From DATARH01 sp035309005 (GTDB lineage: Bacteria > Pseudomonadota > Alphaproteobacteria > ATCC43930 > CGMCC-115725), in assembly GCA_035309005.1 (NCBI GenBank), contig DATGFP010000051.1, forward strand, positions 1 through 64,000: a stretch of 64,000 nucleotides of DNA, written 5' to 3'. Under the pieces are notes generated by a model. That model was not told where the DNA came from and did no database searches. It worked only from the letters and a program-made list of their open reading frames with translations. Positions within the stretch are counted from its first letter, which is position 1. Each line of letters starts with the position of its first letter. This document shows, one piece after another, positions 25,060 through 33,026 of this stretch. The translations under genes were made by a program, and so were the position numbers.

Positions 25060-26429
25060 CAGAAAGCCAGCCAGGTAAAGGCAAACACCGTATCGTTGTC
25101 GGATGCGTTGGTGCCGGCACCGTCGAAATTGCTGCTGGCACCGTTGAACTTGGTGTAGTGGACGAATTGCAGCCCAAACTTCATGTTCAGCCACGGCCAA
25201 AATGACGGTCCGCCATAATTGTACGGCACATAATCGAGTTCGAAGACGTAGCCGTTCGAGTTCGGGCTGTTGGTCGCTGAGACGGGGCCGTAGAGCAGCG
25301 GATCCGGGGTGCCGTCGGTGCGGAAATACCCGGCGGTGAAGCCGATCATCTGGCGATAATAGTAGGTGCCCTTGAGATTGAAGCTGCGCAGATTGTTGTG
25401 CGAGTTGGTGGTCAGCCCGAGCGCCTGGCTCGCGGCGAAGTTCTGGTCCTCGTAGATGTAGCGGGCCTGCACCGAGAAACTGTCGCGGGCGCCGAGGAAC
25501 TGGTATTGCGTGTCGAGGCCGACATCGGTCAGGCGGTCGGTGCCGCTGCCGGTCAGACGCTGCGGCACCAGCGACGCCGACATGCCGAAGGTGCCGAATT
25601 CCCAGGTGTTGTTGCCCCATTGCGGCTCGATTGCGACGCGCCAGGCCGGCGCAAGCCCGTCGATCGCACTGGTGCCGACCGGCGATACGCCAAGCGCGCT
25701 GAGCGGCCACGGCCCGAGCGTCCGATAGCCGCTGACGCTGGCATAGATGAGCCTGTTCCAATAAACGTAAGGGCTGAGACCGAGCACCTGCTGCGCGAGG
25801 CCGCCCTCGATCAGCGTCGCGGCCGCCGGGGTCGGCGCCAGCCCCGAGGAGACATAGGGAAAGCCCCAGGCCGGCGTCGAGTTCCACACGTCTTCGACGG
25901 TCGGGTTGTTGTTGAGGCTGAGCCCGTAAACCAATTCCTTCCCGGCCAGTTGTCCGGCATTGGCATAGCGCAGATCGAGGTTATCCCAGGTGAACTGATT
26001 GACGGTCTGGTCGTAAGTGACCTGGGCGAACGCGCCGACATTGTCGACGATCTTGCCGCCATAAAAGAGGCTGCCGGTGAAGCCGAAATTGTCGTTCGGG
26101 GCGAACCCCGGCGCAGCGCCGCCCGCCTGGTCCTTTGCGGTGTGCGTGAAGCTCGGGACCGCCATCGCCGCCAGCGCCGGCCAGTTGCTCGTACCGCCGG
26201 TAAAGGTATAGCCGTTCAGCTTGAAGAGGCGGCCATAGGGGGTCAGTTCGGGAAAGCCGTTGTGGCAGGCGGCGCATTGCTGGCCGGTTTGCCTCGCGTA
26301 GCTCGGGAGTGCCTCGGCGACCGGCGCATACGCGATGCAAAGCATCGGCAGCAGCACAAGCAAAGCCGCGGCCAGGCGCCTTGATCCGCCAACCCCCTTC
26401 AGGGAGCTGCACCACCTGCCGAGGTGCAT
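25059..26429 (-). CDS. Cyc2-like outer-membrane cytochrome-porin fusion
   Basis: The 456-residue protein has a signal peptide and then at once LPSYARQTGQQCAACH with one heme site (Cys52, Cys55, His56), continuing PELTPYGRLFKLNGYT. This start closely resembles Cyc2, the single-heme cytochrome fused to a porin that oxidises Fe(II) at the cell surface. The remaining 390 residues look like a beta barrel: alternating strands, many aromatics and asparagines, ending TVFAFTWLAF. The ATG at 26429 has AGAAGG upstream. The downstream gene encodes a diheme c4-like partner. The Cyc2 family also occurs in organisms not known to oxidise iron, so the substrate is open. Confidence 0.75.
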   Translation of the reverse strand: MHLGRWCSSLKGVGGSRRLAAALLVLLPMLCIAYAPVAEALPSYARQTGQQCAACHNGFPELTPYGRLFKLNGYTFTGGTSNWPALAAMAVPSFTHTAKDQAGGAAPGFAPNDNFGFTGSLFYGGKIVDNVGAFAQVTYDQTVNQFTWDNLDLRYANAGQLAGKELVYGLSLNNNPTVEDVWNSTPAWGFPYVSSGLAPTPAAATLIEGGLAQQVLGLSPYVYWNRLIYASVSGYRTLGPWPLSALGVSPVGTSAIDGLAPAWRVAIEPQWGNNTWEFGTFGMSASLVPQRLTGSGTDRLTDVGLDTQYQFLGARDSFSVQARYIYEDQNFAASQALGLTTNSHNNLRSFNLKGTYYYRQMIGFTAGYFRTDGTPDPLLYGPVSATNSPNSNGYVFELDYVPYNYGGPSFWPWLNMKFGLQFVHYTKFNGASSNFDGAGTNASDNDTVFAFTWLAF

Positions 26430-26522
26430 GGGCACCTTCTCTTCCGGGCTTGTTCGAGGGCCTTTAGCGTGCAGCCCAACATGGATTAAATCAACTGCGC
26501 GTTGTTAAGGAGAACCGAGCCG

Positions 26523-26951
26523 ATGAGGTTGGCGCTCGACCGTGGCATTCTTGGCACAGCGGTATGTCGAGCGATGCTGCTTGGCGCGACACTGGCCTTC
26601 GCGCCGGCGGCGCCAGCGCAACTCGTCGCCAGTCCGCGGCTCGGCGACCCGGCCCGCGGCGCCAAGGCGTTCGTGCAATGCCAGCGCTGCCACAGCCTCG
26701 ACCCTGGCGCGAACATGGCCGGGCCCAGCCTACATGGCATCTTCGGACGCAAGGCCGGCAGCGCGGCCGGCTACCGCTATTCGCCGGCGATGCGGCGTTC
26801 GAAAGTCATCTGGGACGAGGACACGCTGAGCGAATATCTCGCCAATCCCCGGAAATTCTCGTCCCGCGCCGGGCGCTCCGTCGGCTGCCGCATCGCCGAC
26901 CCGGGCCGGCTCGGCGATCTGCTCGCCTACCTCGAACAGGCGGCGAAATAG
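26523..26951 (+). CDS. Monoheme class I c-type cytochrome, no apparent Met ligand
   Basis: The 142-residue exported protein has AAGGAG upstream of the ATG, a signal peptide to about residue 33 (PAQ), and one heme site CQRCH (53-57), followed by GPSLHGIFGRKAGSAAGYRYSPAM as in cytochrome c2/c-550. In this family the sixth heme ligand is a methionine in NP...PGTKM; here the segment reads NPRKFSSRAGRSVGCRI, and no Met occurs after residue 90. Cys122 or another residue might replace it, or the iron is five-coordinate. It is divergent from the Cyc2-like gene and convergent with the HiPIP. Confidence 0.88.
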   Translation: MRLALDRGILGTAVCRAMLLGATLAFAPAAPAQLVASPRLGDPARGAKAFVQCQRCHSLDPGANMAGPSLHGIFGRKAGSAAGYRYSPAMRRSKVIWDEDTLSEYLANPRKFSSRAGRSVGCRIADPGRLGDLLAYLEQAAK

Positions 26952-26970
26952 CGCCCGGTCGCGCGACCTG

Positions 26971-27216
26971 CTAGGCCTTGAGCCACAACTTGCACCAACC
27001 GTTCGGACTGATGACGCCGTCGACCGACTTGCAGGCCGCCGGCGGCTCGAACAATTTGCAGCCGGCGCAGTCGTGCCCGTCTTTTGGCGTCGTCTGATAG
27101 CCGACCAGGTTCGGCGCCACCTTGGCCTGTGCCTGTTCGGCGACGAGGCCGGCAAGGCCGAGACCGCCAACAAGAACGCTCGAGCTACGCAAGAAACGGC
27201 GCCGCGAAACTGCCAT
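26971..27216 (-). CDS. High-potential iron-sulfur protein (HiPIP)
   Basis: The 81-residue protein begins with a Tat signal (SRRRFLR, cleavage near AQA-KVA). The mature part holds four cysteines at 50, 53, 62 and 75 with C-x2-C-x8-C-x12-C spacing, the [4Fe-4S] HiPIP pattern, and the conserved GWCKLW near the end. HiPIPs carry electrons in the periplasm from bc1 or a donor cytochrome to an oxidase or reaction centre; one (Iro) occurs in an acidophilic iron oxidiser. A long frame continuing to 28782 antisense to the next gene is spurious. Ribosome site GGGAGG precedes the ATG. Confidence 0.92.
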   Translation of the reverse strand: MAVSRRRFLRSSSVLVGGLGLAGLVAEQAQAKVAPNLVGYQTTPKDGHDCAGCKLFEPPAACKSVDGVISPNGWCKLWLKA

Positions 27217-27321
27217 CGAAGCCTCCCGTATATTCCGGCTGCGTTGGCGAATTGACCGGAAGCGGCGGACAGGGCAGGAATGGTGCACGACATCGGCGGA
27301 CTTGCAAGGGTCGGAGCATAA

Positions 27322-28902
27322 ATGCGCGATTTTAGTGTACCCGGCCGCTCGGCGGCGGTTGCGGCCAACGGCATGGTTGCGACCTCGGCGCCGCTGGCGA
27401 CCCTGGCCGGCCTCGACGTATTGCGCGCCGGCGGCAATGCGATGGACGCGGCGATCGCCGCCGTCGCGGTGCAATGCGTCGTCGAGCCGCAAAGCACCGG
27501 CATCGGCGGCGACTGCTTCGTCCTCTATTCGAAAAAGGGCGGGCTGCCGGTCGCGCTCAACGGCTCCGGGCGGGCGCCGGGCAAGGCGACGGTCGAATGG
27601 TTCGCCGAGCGGGGGTTGGAAATCCATACCCAGACGGCGCACGCGGTGACGATCCCCGGCGCGGTCGACGCGTGGTGCCTGCTCAACCGCGAGCACGGCA
27701 CTAAGCCGCTCGCCGAACTGCTCGAACCGGCCGCCCGCGCCGCCGAGGACGGCTACCGCGTGACCCCGCGCGTCGCCTGGGATTGGTCGCGCAACCAGTG
27801 GAAACTGCAGGACCCGCACACCGCCAAGGTGATGCTGCCGGGCGGCAAACCGCCCACGGTCGGCGACCGTATGCGCAACCCGGCGCTGGCGGCGACCTTG
27901 CGGCGGATCGGGCGCGACGGGCGCGAGGCGTTCTATGCCGGCTCCGTCATGCGCGACATCCTCGGCCGGCTCCAGGAGCTGGGCGGCCTGCACGAGGCGG
28001 CGGATTTCGCGACGCAGCGCGCCGAGTGGGTCGAGCCGATCCACGCCTCCTACCGCGGCTACGAGGTCTACGAGCTGCCGCCGAACGGCCAGGGCCTCGC
28101 GGCGCTGATGATCCTGCGGCAGCTCGAAGGCTTCGCGCTCGGCGACGATTCGCTGAGCGAAGCCGACCGGCTGCACCTCTTCGCCGAGGCGACCAAGGCG
28201 GCCTACCGGGTGCGCGACGATTTCATCGCCGACCCCGCGCAGGTCGCCGTCGACGTCGCGGGCTTTCTGTCCGACGCCTGGGCCGACGAGGCGCGCCGGC
28301 GCATCCGGCTCGACCGCGCGCTGCCCGGCCCGGAGTGGCACGGCGGCACCGAGCACACCGACACGGTCTATCTGTGCGCCGTCGACCGCGACGGCAACGC
28401 GGTGTCGTTCATCAACTCGCTGTTTTCCTCGTTCGGGACCGGCATCATGGCGCCCGAAAGCGGCGTCCTCCTGCACAATCGCGGCACCAGCTTCCGCACG
28501 ATCCCCGGCCACCCCAACGCGATCGCGCCGGGCAAGCGCCCGTTCCACACGATCATCCCGGCGATGCTGGCGAAAGACGGCCGCGCGATGATGCCGTTCG
28601 GCGTCATGGGCGGCCAGTACCAGGCGGTCGGACACGCCCATATCGTCCACCGCATGCTCGACCGCGGCCTCGATCCGCAGCAGGCGGCCGAAGCGCCGCG
28701 CAGCTTCGCCTCCCGCGGCAAGCTGCGGGTCGAAGAAGGGATGCCCGAGCCGATCGTCGCCGACCTTGCGCGGCGCGGCCACGAGATCGAGGTCGCGCGA
28801 GTGCCGCTCGGCGGCTGCCAGGCAATCTGGATCGACCGCGACCGCGGCGTCCTCATCGGCGGGTCGGAGCCGCGCAAGGACGGCTTGGCGTTGGGGTATT
28901 GA
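27322..28902 (+). CDS. ggt: Gamma-glutamyltransferase family protein
   Basis: The 526-residue Ntn-hydrolase precursor would cleave itself before the threonine in GGTEHTDTVYLCAVD; the freed Thr is the nucleophile. Other blocks are GGNAMDAAIAAVAVQCVVEP, TGIGGDCFVLY, NSLFSSFGTGIM and PGKRPFHTIIPAM. No clear signal peptide is seen, unlike E. coli Ggt, so it resembles the YwrD-type cytosolic branch. It acts on gamma-glutamyl compounds such as glutathione. It precedes the urease cluster but is separated from ureD by an inverted-repeat element. Confidence 0.93.
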   Translation: MRDFSVPGRSAAVAANGMVATSAPLATLAGLDVLRAGGNAMDAAIAAVAVQCVVEPQSTGIGGDCFVLYSKKGGLPVALNGSGRAPGKATVEWFAERGLEIHTQTAHAVTIPGAVDAWCLLNREHGTKPLAELLEPAARAAEDGYRVTPRVAWDWSRNQWKLQDPHTAKVMLPGGKPPTVGDRMRNPALAATLRRIGRDGREAFYAGSVMRDILGRLQELGGLHEAADFATQRAEWVEPIHASYRGYEVYELPPNGQGLAALMILRQLEGFALGDDSLSEADRLHLFAEATKAAYRVRDDFIADPAQVAVDVAGFLSDAWADEARRRIRLDRALPGPEWHGGTEHTDTVYLCAVDRDGNAVSFINSLFSSFGTGIMAPESGVLLHNRGTSFRTIPGHPNAIAPGKRPFHTIIPAMLAKDGRAMMPFGVMGGQYQAVGHAHIVHRMLDRGLDPQQAAEAPRSFASRGKLRVEEGMPEPIVADLARRGHEIEVARVPLGGCQAIWIDRDRGVLIGGSEPRKDGLALGY

Positions 28903-28915
28903 GCCACAGCGGCGA

Positions 28916-29057
28916 CCCCCACCCCGACCCTCCCCCGCTTGCGGGGGAGGGGGCCGGAGGCGCGGCTTCTTCCGACATCCTACCCTTCAAGCCGGCATCC
29001 ATTCCGCGAACTCGGTGCACCCCCTCCCCCGCAAGCGGGGGAGGGTCGGGGTGGGGG
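28916..29057. repeat. Pair of identical 38-bp palindromic repeats in inverted orientation
   Basis: A 38-base unit with core CCTCCCCCGCTTGCGGGGGAGG occurs at 28916-28953 and, perfectly inverted, at 29020-29057. Each unit is itself a hairpin, and the 66 bases between are unrelated. The second copy ends directly at the proposed TTG start of ureD, so it supplies the ribosome-binding region. Related units lie inside ureF. Such GC palindromes behave like REP/BIME elements. Confidence 0.85.
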
Positions 29058-29933
29058 TTGGAGACAGTTGAAGGTCAAAGTGGCGGCGCCAGCGGCGTTC
29101 GCGGCGTTGCCGAGATCCGCTTTGCAGTGCGTGACGGCGCGAGCCGGCTGGCCCATCTCTATCAGCACGATCCGCTGCGCGTGCTGTTCCCGGCGGCCGA
29201 GCCGGGCGATGCGGCCCTCGCCGTCTTGGTCACGACCTCGGGCGGCCTCGTCGCCGGCGACCGGCTGCGGATCGACGTTCGCCTCGATGCGGGGGCAATC
29301 GCGCATGTCACCGCCTCGGCCGCCGAGAAGTGCTACCGCTCGACCGGCGCCACCAGCGCAATCGTGCAACGCCTCACGGTCGCCCCTGGCGCCTGGCTCG
29401 AATACCTGCCGCCCGAGACGATACTCTTCGACGGCGCGCGGCTGCGCCGCCGTACCATCCTCGATCTGGCGCCAGGCGCCGGCTTTCTCGGCGGCGGCAT
29501 TATCGTCTTCGGCCGGCGGGCGCGCGGCGAAAGCTTCACGCACGGCCTCTTGCACGAGCACTGGGAGGTTTGCCGCAGCGGCGCGCTCGTATGGGGCGAC
29601 GCGCTGCACCTCGATGATCGCCACGGGGGCGACGTCGCCGCGCTGATGGCCGACCCGGCATGCTTCGACGGCGCCGCCGCATGCGCCACATTGGTCCTGG
29701 CCCCGCCGGATGGTGATCCGCGCCCCTTCCTCGACGGTGCCCGCGTGGTGCAGCAGCGATGCGCCTCGAATGAGCTGCGCGCTGGAGCCACCGCGGTCAA
29801 CGGGATCCTCGTCGCGCGCTGGCTTGCCGCCGACCCGCTGCCGCTACGCCGTGCCTATGCCGATCTCGCTTGCCATTTGCGGCAGGCCGCGATGGGATTG
29901 CCGGCGCGGCTGCCGCGCCTGTGGCATGTCTGA
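29058..29933 (+). CDS. ureD: Urease accessory protein UreD
   Basis: The roughly 291-residue protein has the UreD/UreH blocks GVAEIRFAVRDGASRLAHLYQHDPLRVLFP, TSGGLVAGDRLRIDV, TASAAEKCYRSTG, WLEYLPPETILFDGARLRRR and GRRARGESF. With UreF and UreG it forms the chaperone complex that lets nickel enter apo-urease. No ATG or GTG lies near the expected start; TTG at 29058 is the best choice, right after an inverted repeat. Upstream open frame is repeat-encoded (PHPDPPPLAGEG) and excluded. The start could be wrong by a few codons. Confidence 0.88.
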   Translation: METVEGQSGGASGVRGVAEIRFAVRDGASRLAHLYQHDPLRVLFPAAEPGDAALAVLVTTSGGLVAGDRLRIDVRLDAGAIAHVTASAAEKCYRSTGATSAIVQRLTVAPGAWLEYLPPETILFDGARLRRRTILDLAPGAGFLGGGIIVFGRRARGESFTHGLLHEHWEVCRSGALVWGDALHLDDRHGGDVAALMADPACFDGAAACATLVLAPPDGDPRPFLDGARVVQQRCASNELRAGATAVNGILVARWLAADPLPLRRAYADLACHLRQAAMGLPARLPRLWHV

Positions 29934-29963
29934 CGTGGCATGTTTGATGCTTAAGGAATAGGC

Positions 29964-30266
29964 ATGAACCTGACGCCCCGCGAGAAGGACAAATTGCTCG
30001 TCGCAGTCGCCGCGATGGTGGCGGCGCGGCGGCTCGAGCGCGGCGTCAAGCTCAATTATCCCGAGGCGATTGCGCTGATCACCGATTACGTTCTGGAAGG
30101 CGCGCGCGACGGCAAAACGGTGGCCGAACTGATGCGCGACGCCGCCACGGTGATCGCCCGCGCGCAGGTCATGGAGGGGGTGGCCGAGATGATCCCCGAG
30201 ATCCAGGTCGAGGCGACCTTCCCCGACGGCACCAAGCTCGTCACCGTACACGAGCCGATCCGATGA
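29964..30266 (+). CDS. ureA: Urease subunit gamma
   Basis: The 100-residue protein starts MNLTPREKDKLLVAVAAMVA and contains LNYPEAIALITDYVLEGARDGKTV and VHEPI at the end, all diagnostic for the gamma subunit of urease. Its length is standard. It packs with beta and alpha subunits; the trimeric unit hydrolyses urea to ammonia and carbamate in the cytosol. Its stop overlaps the ureB start (ATGA). Confidence 0.98.
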   Translation: MNLTPREKDKLLVAVAAMVAARRLERGVKLNYPEAIALITDYVLEGARDGKTVAELMRDAATVIARAQVMEGVAEMIPEIQVEATFPDGTKLVTVHEPIR

Positions 30267-30568
30267 TCCCCGGCGAGATCATTCCGGCCGACGGCGAGAT
30301 CGAGCTGAACGCCGGGCGGGCGGCCGTGACGCTGACTGTCGCCAATACCGGCGACCGGCCGATCCAGGTGGGCTCGCACTATCATTTTTACGAGACCAAC
30401 GCGGCCCTGCAGTTCGACCGTGAGCGGGCGAGGGGCTGTCGCCTCGACATCCCCGCCGGCACCGCGACCCGCTTCGAGCCGGGGCAAAGCCGCGAGGTGC
30501 GGCTTGTCGCCTATGCCGGCGCCCGGCGCGTCGTCGGCTTCAATGGCCGGATCAACGGGGCGCTGTGA
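30263..30568 (+). CDS. ureB: Urease subunit beta
   Basis: The 101-residue protein opens MIPGEIIPADGEIELNAGR and contains VANTGDRPIQVGSHYHFYETN, AGTATRFEPGQ and GFNGRINGAL, the standard beta subunit. It is a structural part of urease. The start overlaps ureA by four bases. The gap to ureC (128 bases) is filled by a palindromic repeat, unusual for this operon. Confidence 0.98.
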   Translation: MIPGEIIPADGEIELNAGRAAVTLTVANTGDRPIQVGSHYHFYETNAALQFDRERARGCRLDIPAGTATRFEPGQSREVRLVAYAGARRVVGFNGRINGAL

Positions 30569-30593
30569 TGCAGCGCCGCTGCGCCTCCCTCTC

Positions 30594-30673
30594 CTCGTCG
30601 TACCGGCGAAAGCGGGTATCCAGGGCAGGCGAAGAGCGGTTGCCCCTGGGTCCCCGCTTTCGCGGGGACGACG
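30594..30673. repeat. Dispersed inverted repeat between ureB and ureC
   Basis: CGTCGTACCGGCGAAAGCGGGTATCCAGGG-type sequence pairs with CCCTGGGTCCCCGCTTTCGCGGGGACGACG, giving a long imperfect hairpin of about 80 bases. The same kind of element occurs at 44041-44122. It is a common alphaproteobacterial intergenic repeat family and may affect the ureB/ureC mRNA. Confidence 0.75.
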
Positions 30674-30696
30674 GCGGTTTGGGTCGGAGATAGGCG

Positions 30697-32406
30697 ATGG
30701 CAACCAGACTGCCGCGCGGCGCCTATGCGGCGATGTTCGGCCCCACGACCGGCGACCGGCTGCGGCTCGCCGACACCGAAATTGTCATCGAGGTCGAGGA
30801 CGACCGCACGGTCTACGGCGAGGAAGTGAAGTTCGGCGGCGGCAAGGTGATCCGCGACGGGATGGGGCAAAGCCAAAGGAGCCGGGCGCAGGGCGCGGTC
30901 GATACCGTCGTCACCAATGCCGTCATCCTCGACCACTGGGGGATCGTCAAGGCCGATATCGGCCTTCGCGGCGGCCGCATCCACGCCATCGGCAAGGCCG
31001 GCAACCCCGACATCCAGCCCGGTGTCGACATCGTCATCGGCCCCGGCACCGAAGTGATCGCCGGCGAGGGCAAGATCGTGACGGCCGGCGGCATCGACAG
31101 CCACATCCACTTTATCTGCCCGCAATTGTGTGAGGAGGCGCTCTACAGCGGCATTACCACAATGCTCGGCGGCGGCACTGGCCCCGCCGCCGGCACCGCG
31201 GCGACGACCTGCACGCCCGGGCCGTGGCACCTCGCGCGCATCATCGAGGCGGCCGAGGGCCTGCCGGTCAATCTCGGGTTTTTCGGCAAGGGCAACGCGT
31301 CCGAGCCGCGGGCCCTCATCGAGATGGTCGAGGCCGGCGCCTGCGGTCTGAAATTGCACGAGGATTGGGGCACCACGCCGGCCGCGATCGATTGCTGCCT
31401 CGGGGTCGCCGAACAGCTCGACATCGCGGTCGCGATCCATAGCGACACCTTGAACGAATCGGGCTTTGTCGAGGACACGATCGCCGCCTTCAAGGGCCGC
31501 AACATCCACGCCTTCCACACCGAGGGCGCGGGCGGCGGGCACGCGCCCGACATCATCAAACTGTGCGGCCTGCCCAACGTATTGCCGTCATCGACCAACC
31601 CGACGCGGCCCTACACGGTCAACACCATCGACGAGCACTTGGACATGCTGATGGTGTGCCACCACTTGGACCCGCGCATCCCCGAGGATGTCGCCTTCGC
31701 CGAATCGCGGATCCGGCGCGAGACGATCGCCGCGGAAGACATCCTGCACGATCTGGGCGCCTTCAGCATGATGTCGTCGGACAGCCAGGCGATGGGGCGG
31801 GTCGGCGAAGTCATCATCCGCACCTGGCAGACCGCCGACAAGATGAAGCGCCAGCGCGGGAAATTGCCCGAGGACAATGAGCGCAACGATAATTTCCGAG
31901 CGAAGCGCTACATCGCCAAATACACCATCAATCCGGCGCTGACGCACGGCCTCGCCGAGCATGTCGGCTCGGTGGAGGTGGGAAAACTCGCCGATCTGGT
32001 GCTGTGGTCGCCGGCCTTCTTCGGGGTCAAGCCCGACCTCGTGCTGAAGGCCGGGATGATCGCGGCGGCGCTGATGGGCGACCCCAACGCCTCGATCCCG
32101 ACGCCGCAGCCGGTGCATTACCGGCCGATGTTCGCCGCCTACGGCCGGGCGCTGCAGGCCTCCTGCGTGACGTTTCTGCCGAGTGTCGCGATCGCCGCCG
32201 GCCTTCCCGACCGCCTCCATCTCGGGCGCATGATCCTGCCGGCGCGCGGCATCCGCGCGATCGACAAAAGCTGCATGGTGCACAACGCCGCGACCCCCCA
32301 TATCGAAGTCGATCCCGAAACCTACGAGGTGCGCGCCGACGGCGTGCATCTCACCTGCGAGCCGGCGACGGTTTTGCCGCTGGCGCAGCGCTATTTCCTG
32401 TATTGA
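30697..32406 (+). CDS. ureC: Urease subunit alpha
   Basis: The 569-residue catalytic subunit carries all expected sites: metal-binding HIHF in GGIDSHIHF, the carbamylated lysine (Lys219) in GLKLHEDWG, HTEGAGGGHAPD, and the mobile flap MVCHHLDPRIPED with Cys321 and His322. It binds two nickel ions and hydrolyses urea. Length is the normal bacterial value. The ATG follows GGAG by a short spacer just beyond a palindromic repeat. Confidence 0.98.
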   Translation: MATRLPRGAYAAMFGPTTGDRLRLADTEIVIEVEDDRTVYGEEVKFGGGKVIRDGMGQSQRSRAQGAVDTVVTNAVILDHWGIVKADIGLRGGRIHAIGKAGNPDIQPGVDIVIGPGTEVIAGEGKIVTAGGIDSHIHFICPQLCEEALYSGITTMLGGGTGPAAGTAATTCTPGPWHLARIIEAAEGLPVNLGFFGKGNASEPRALIEMVEAGACGLKLHEDWGTTPAAIDCCLGVAEQLDIAVAIHSDTLNESGFVEDTIAAFKGRNIHAFHTEGAGGGHAPDIIKLCGLPNVLPSSTNPTRPYTVNTIDEHLDMLMVCHHLDPRIPEDVAFAESRIRRETIAAEDILHDLGAFSMMSSDSQAMGRVGEVIIRTWQTADKMKRQRGKLPEDNERNDNFRAKRYIAKYTINPALTHGLAEHVGSVEVGKLADLVLWSPAFFGVKPDLVLKAGMIAAALMGDPNASIPTPQPVHYRPMFAAYGRALQASCVTFLPSVAIAAGLPDRLHLGRMILPARGIRAIDKSCMVHNAATPHIEVDPETYEVRADGVHLTCEPATVLPLAQRYFLY

Positions 32407-32412
32407 ATTTTT

Positions 32413-32548
32413 ACAATGAGGCAGTGAGGCAGTGAGGAAGGTGTTTTCGTTTCGCACCGGATATCGCCATTCGGACCCTTCACGCTACGCTGGGCGCGGA
32501 TATCCGATGCGGATCATCAAAATCCTCACTGCCTCACTGCCTCATTGT
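32413..32548. repeat. Perfect 26-bp inverted repeat with 84-base loop between ureC and ureE
   Basis: The left arm (32413-32438) begins ACAATGAGGCAGTGAGGCAG; its exact reverse complement is at 32523-32548. Within each arm an 8-base unit (GAGGCAGT) is tandemly repeated. The arms fill most of the ureC-ureE gap, apart from an 84-base loop that holds two GGATAT motifs. The structure could act as a terminator, an mRNA processing site or a small mobile remnant. An in-frame GTG of ureE lies inside the right arm. Confidence 0.9.
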
Positions 32549-32564
32549 GAATAAGGGCGACCGA

Positions 32565-33026
32565 ATGCGGCGCGCGATCACGGTACATACGAAGGGCCAT
32601 TGGCCGGAGGAGGCGGCGGTCGATTCGGTCACCCTGCCGTTTATCGACCGGCATCGCCGCCGCATTCGCCTGGTCGCCGATTCCGGCACGCCCTTTCTGC
32701 TCGATCTGGCGCGCGCCCAGCACCTGACAGACGGCGACGGGCTCGAGTTCGACAACGGCAGCTATCTGCGGGTGCGCGCCGCCGCCGAGCCGGTAGTCGA
32801 GATCGCGGCCGACAGCCCCGCCGATCTCCTGCGCATCGCCTGGCATCTCGGCAACCGGCATTTGCCGCTGCAGGTGGCTGACGGGCGGCTGCGCATCCGC
32901 GCCGACCATGTCATCGCCGAGATGGTGCAGGGGCTGGGCGGCCGCACGGTATGGCTCGACGCGCCGTTCGACCCGGAGATCGGCGCCTACGCCGGCGCCG
33001 CCCAGGGCCGCGACCATGAGCACTGA
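32565..33026 (+). CDS. ureE: Urease accessory protein UreE
   Basis: The 153-residue nickel metallochaperone has an N-terminal peptide-binding domain (RHRRRIRLVADSGTPFLLDLA) and a C-terminal nickel domain with RIAWHLGNRHLPLQ. The usual His-rich tail is short (RDHEH). The ATG at 32565 is preferred; a GTG at 32547 sits in the inverted repeat. It delivers nickel to the UreDFG-urease complex. Its last 11 bases overlap ureF. Confidence 0.95.
   Translation: MRRAITVHTKGHWPEEAAVDSVTLPFIDRHRRRIRLVADSGTPFLLDLARAQHLTDGDGLEFDNGSYLRVRAAAEPVVEIAADSPADLLRIAWHLGNRHLPLQVADGRLRIRADHVIAEMVQGLGGRTVWLDAPFDPEIGAYAGAAQGRDHEH

Noticed and set aside
26971..28782. Long minus-strand open frame of about 600 codons joining the HiPIP to the antisense of ggt
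   Set aside because: Only the last 81 codons encode a recognisable protein; the rest is opposite ggt, a clear gene, and open only because of high GC content.
27783..29057. Upstream extension of the ureD frame through ggt
   Set aside because: The sequence before 29058 is an out-of-frame copy of ggt plus repeat-encoded PHPDPPPLAGEG; it does not resemble UreD.
28916..29057. Possible small proteins encoded by the palindromes (PHPNP...AGEG peptides)
   Set aside because: These are translations of a repeat and occur in unrelated places; no ribosome site or family supports them.
30594..30673. Riboswitch between ureB and ureC
   Set aside because: The hairpin belongs to a dispersed repeat also present at 44041-44122; no ligand-type core is seen.
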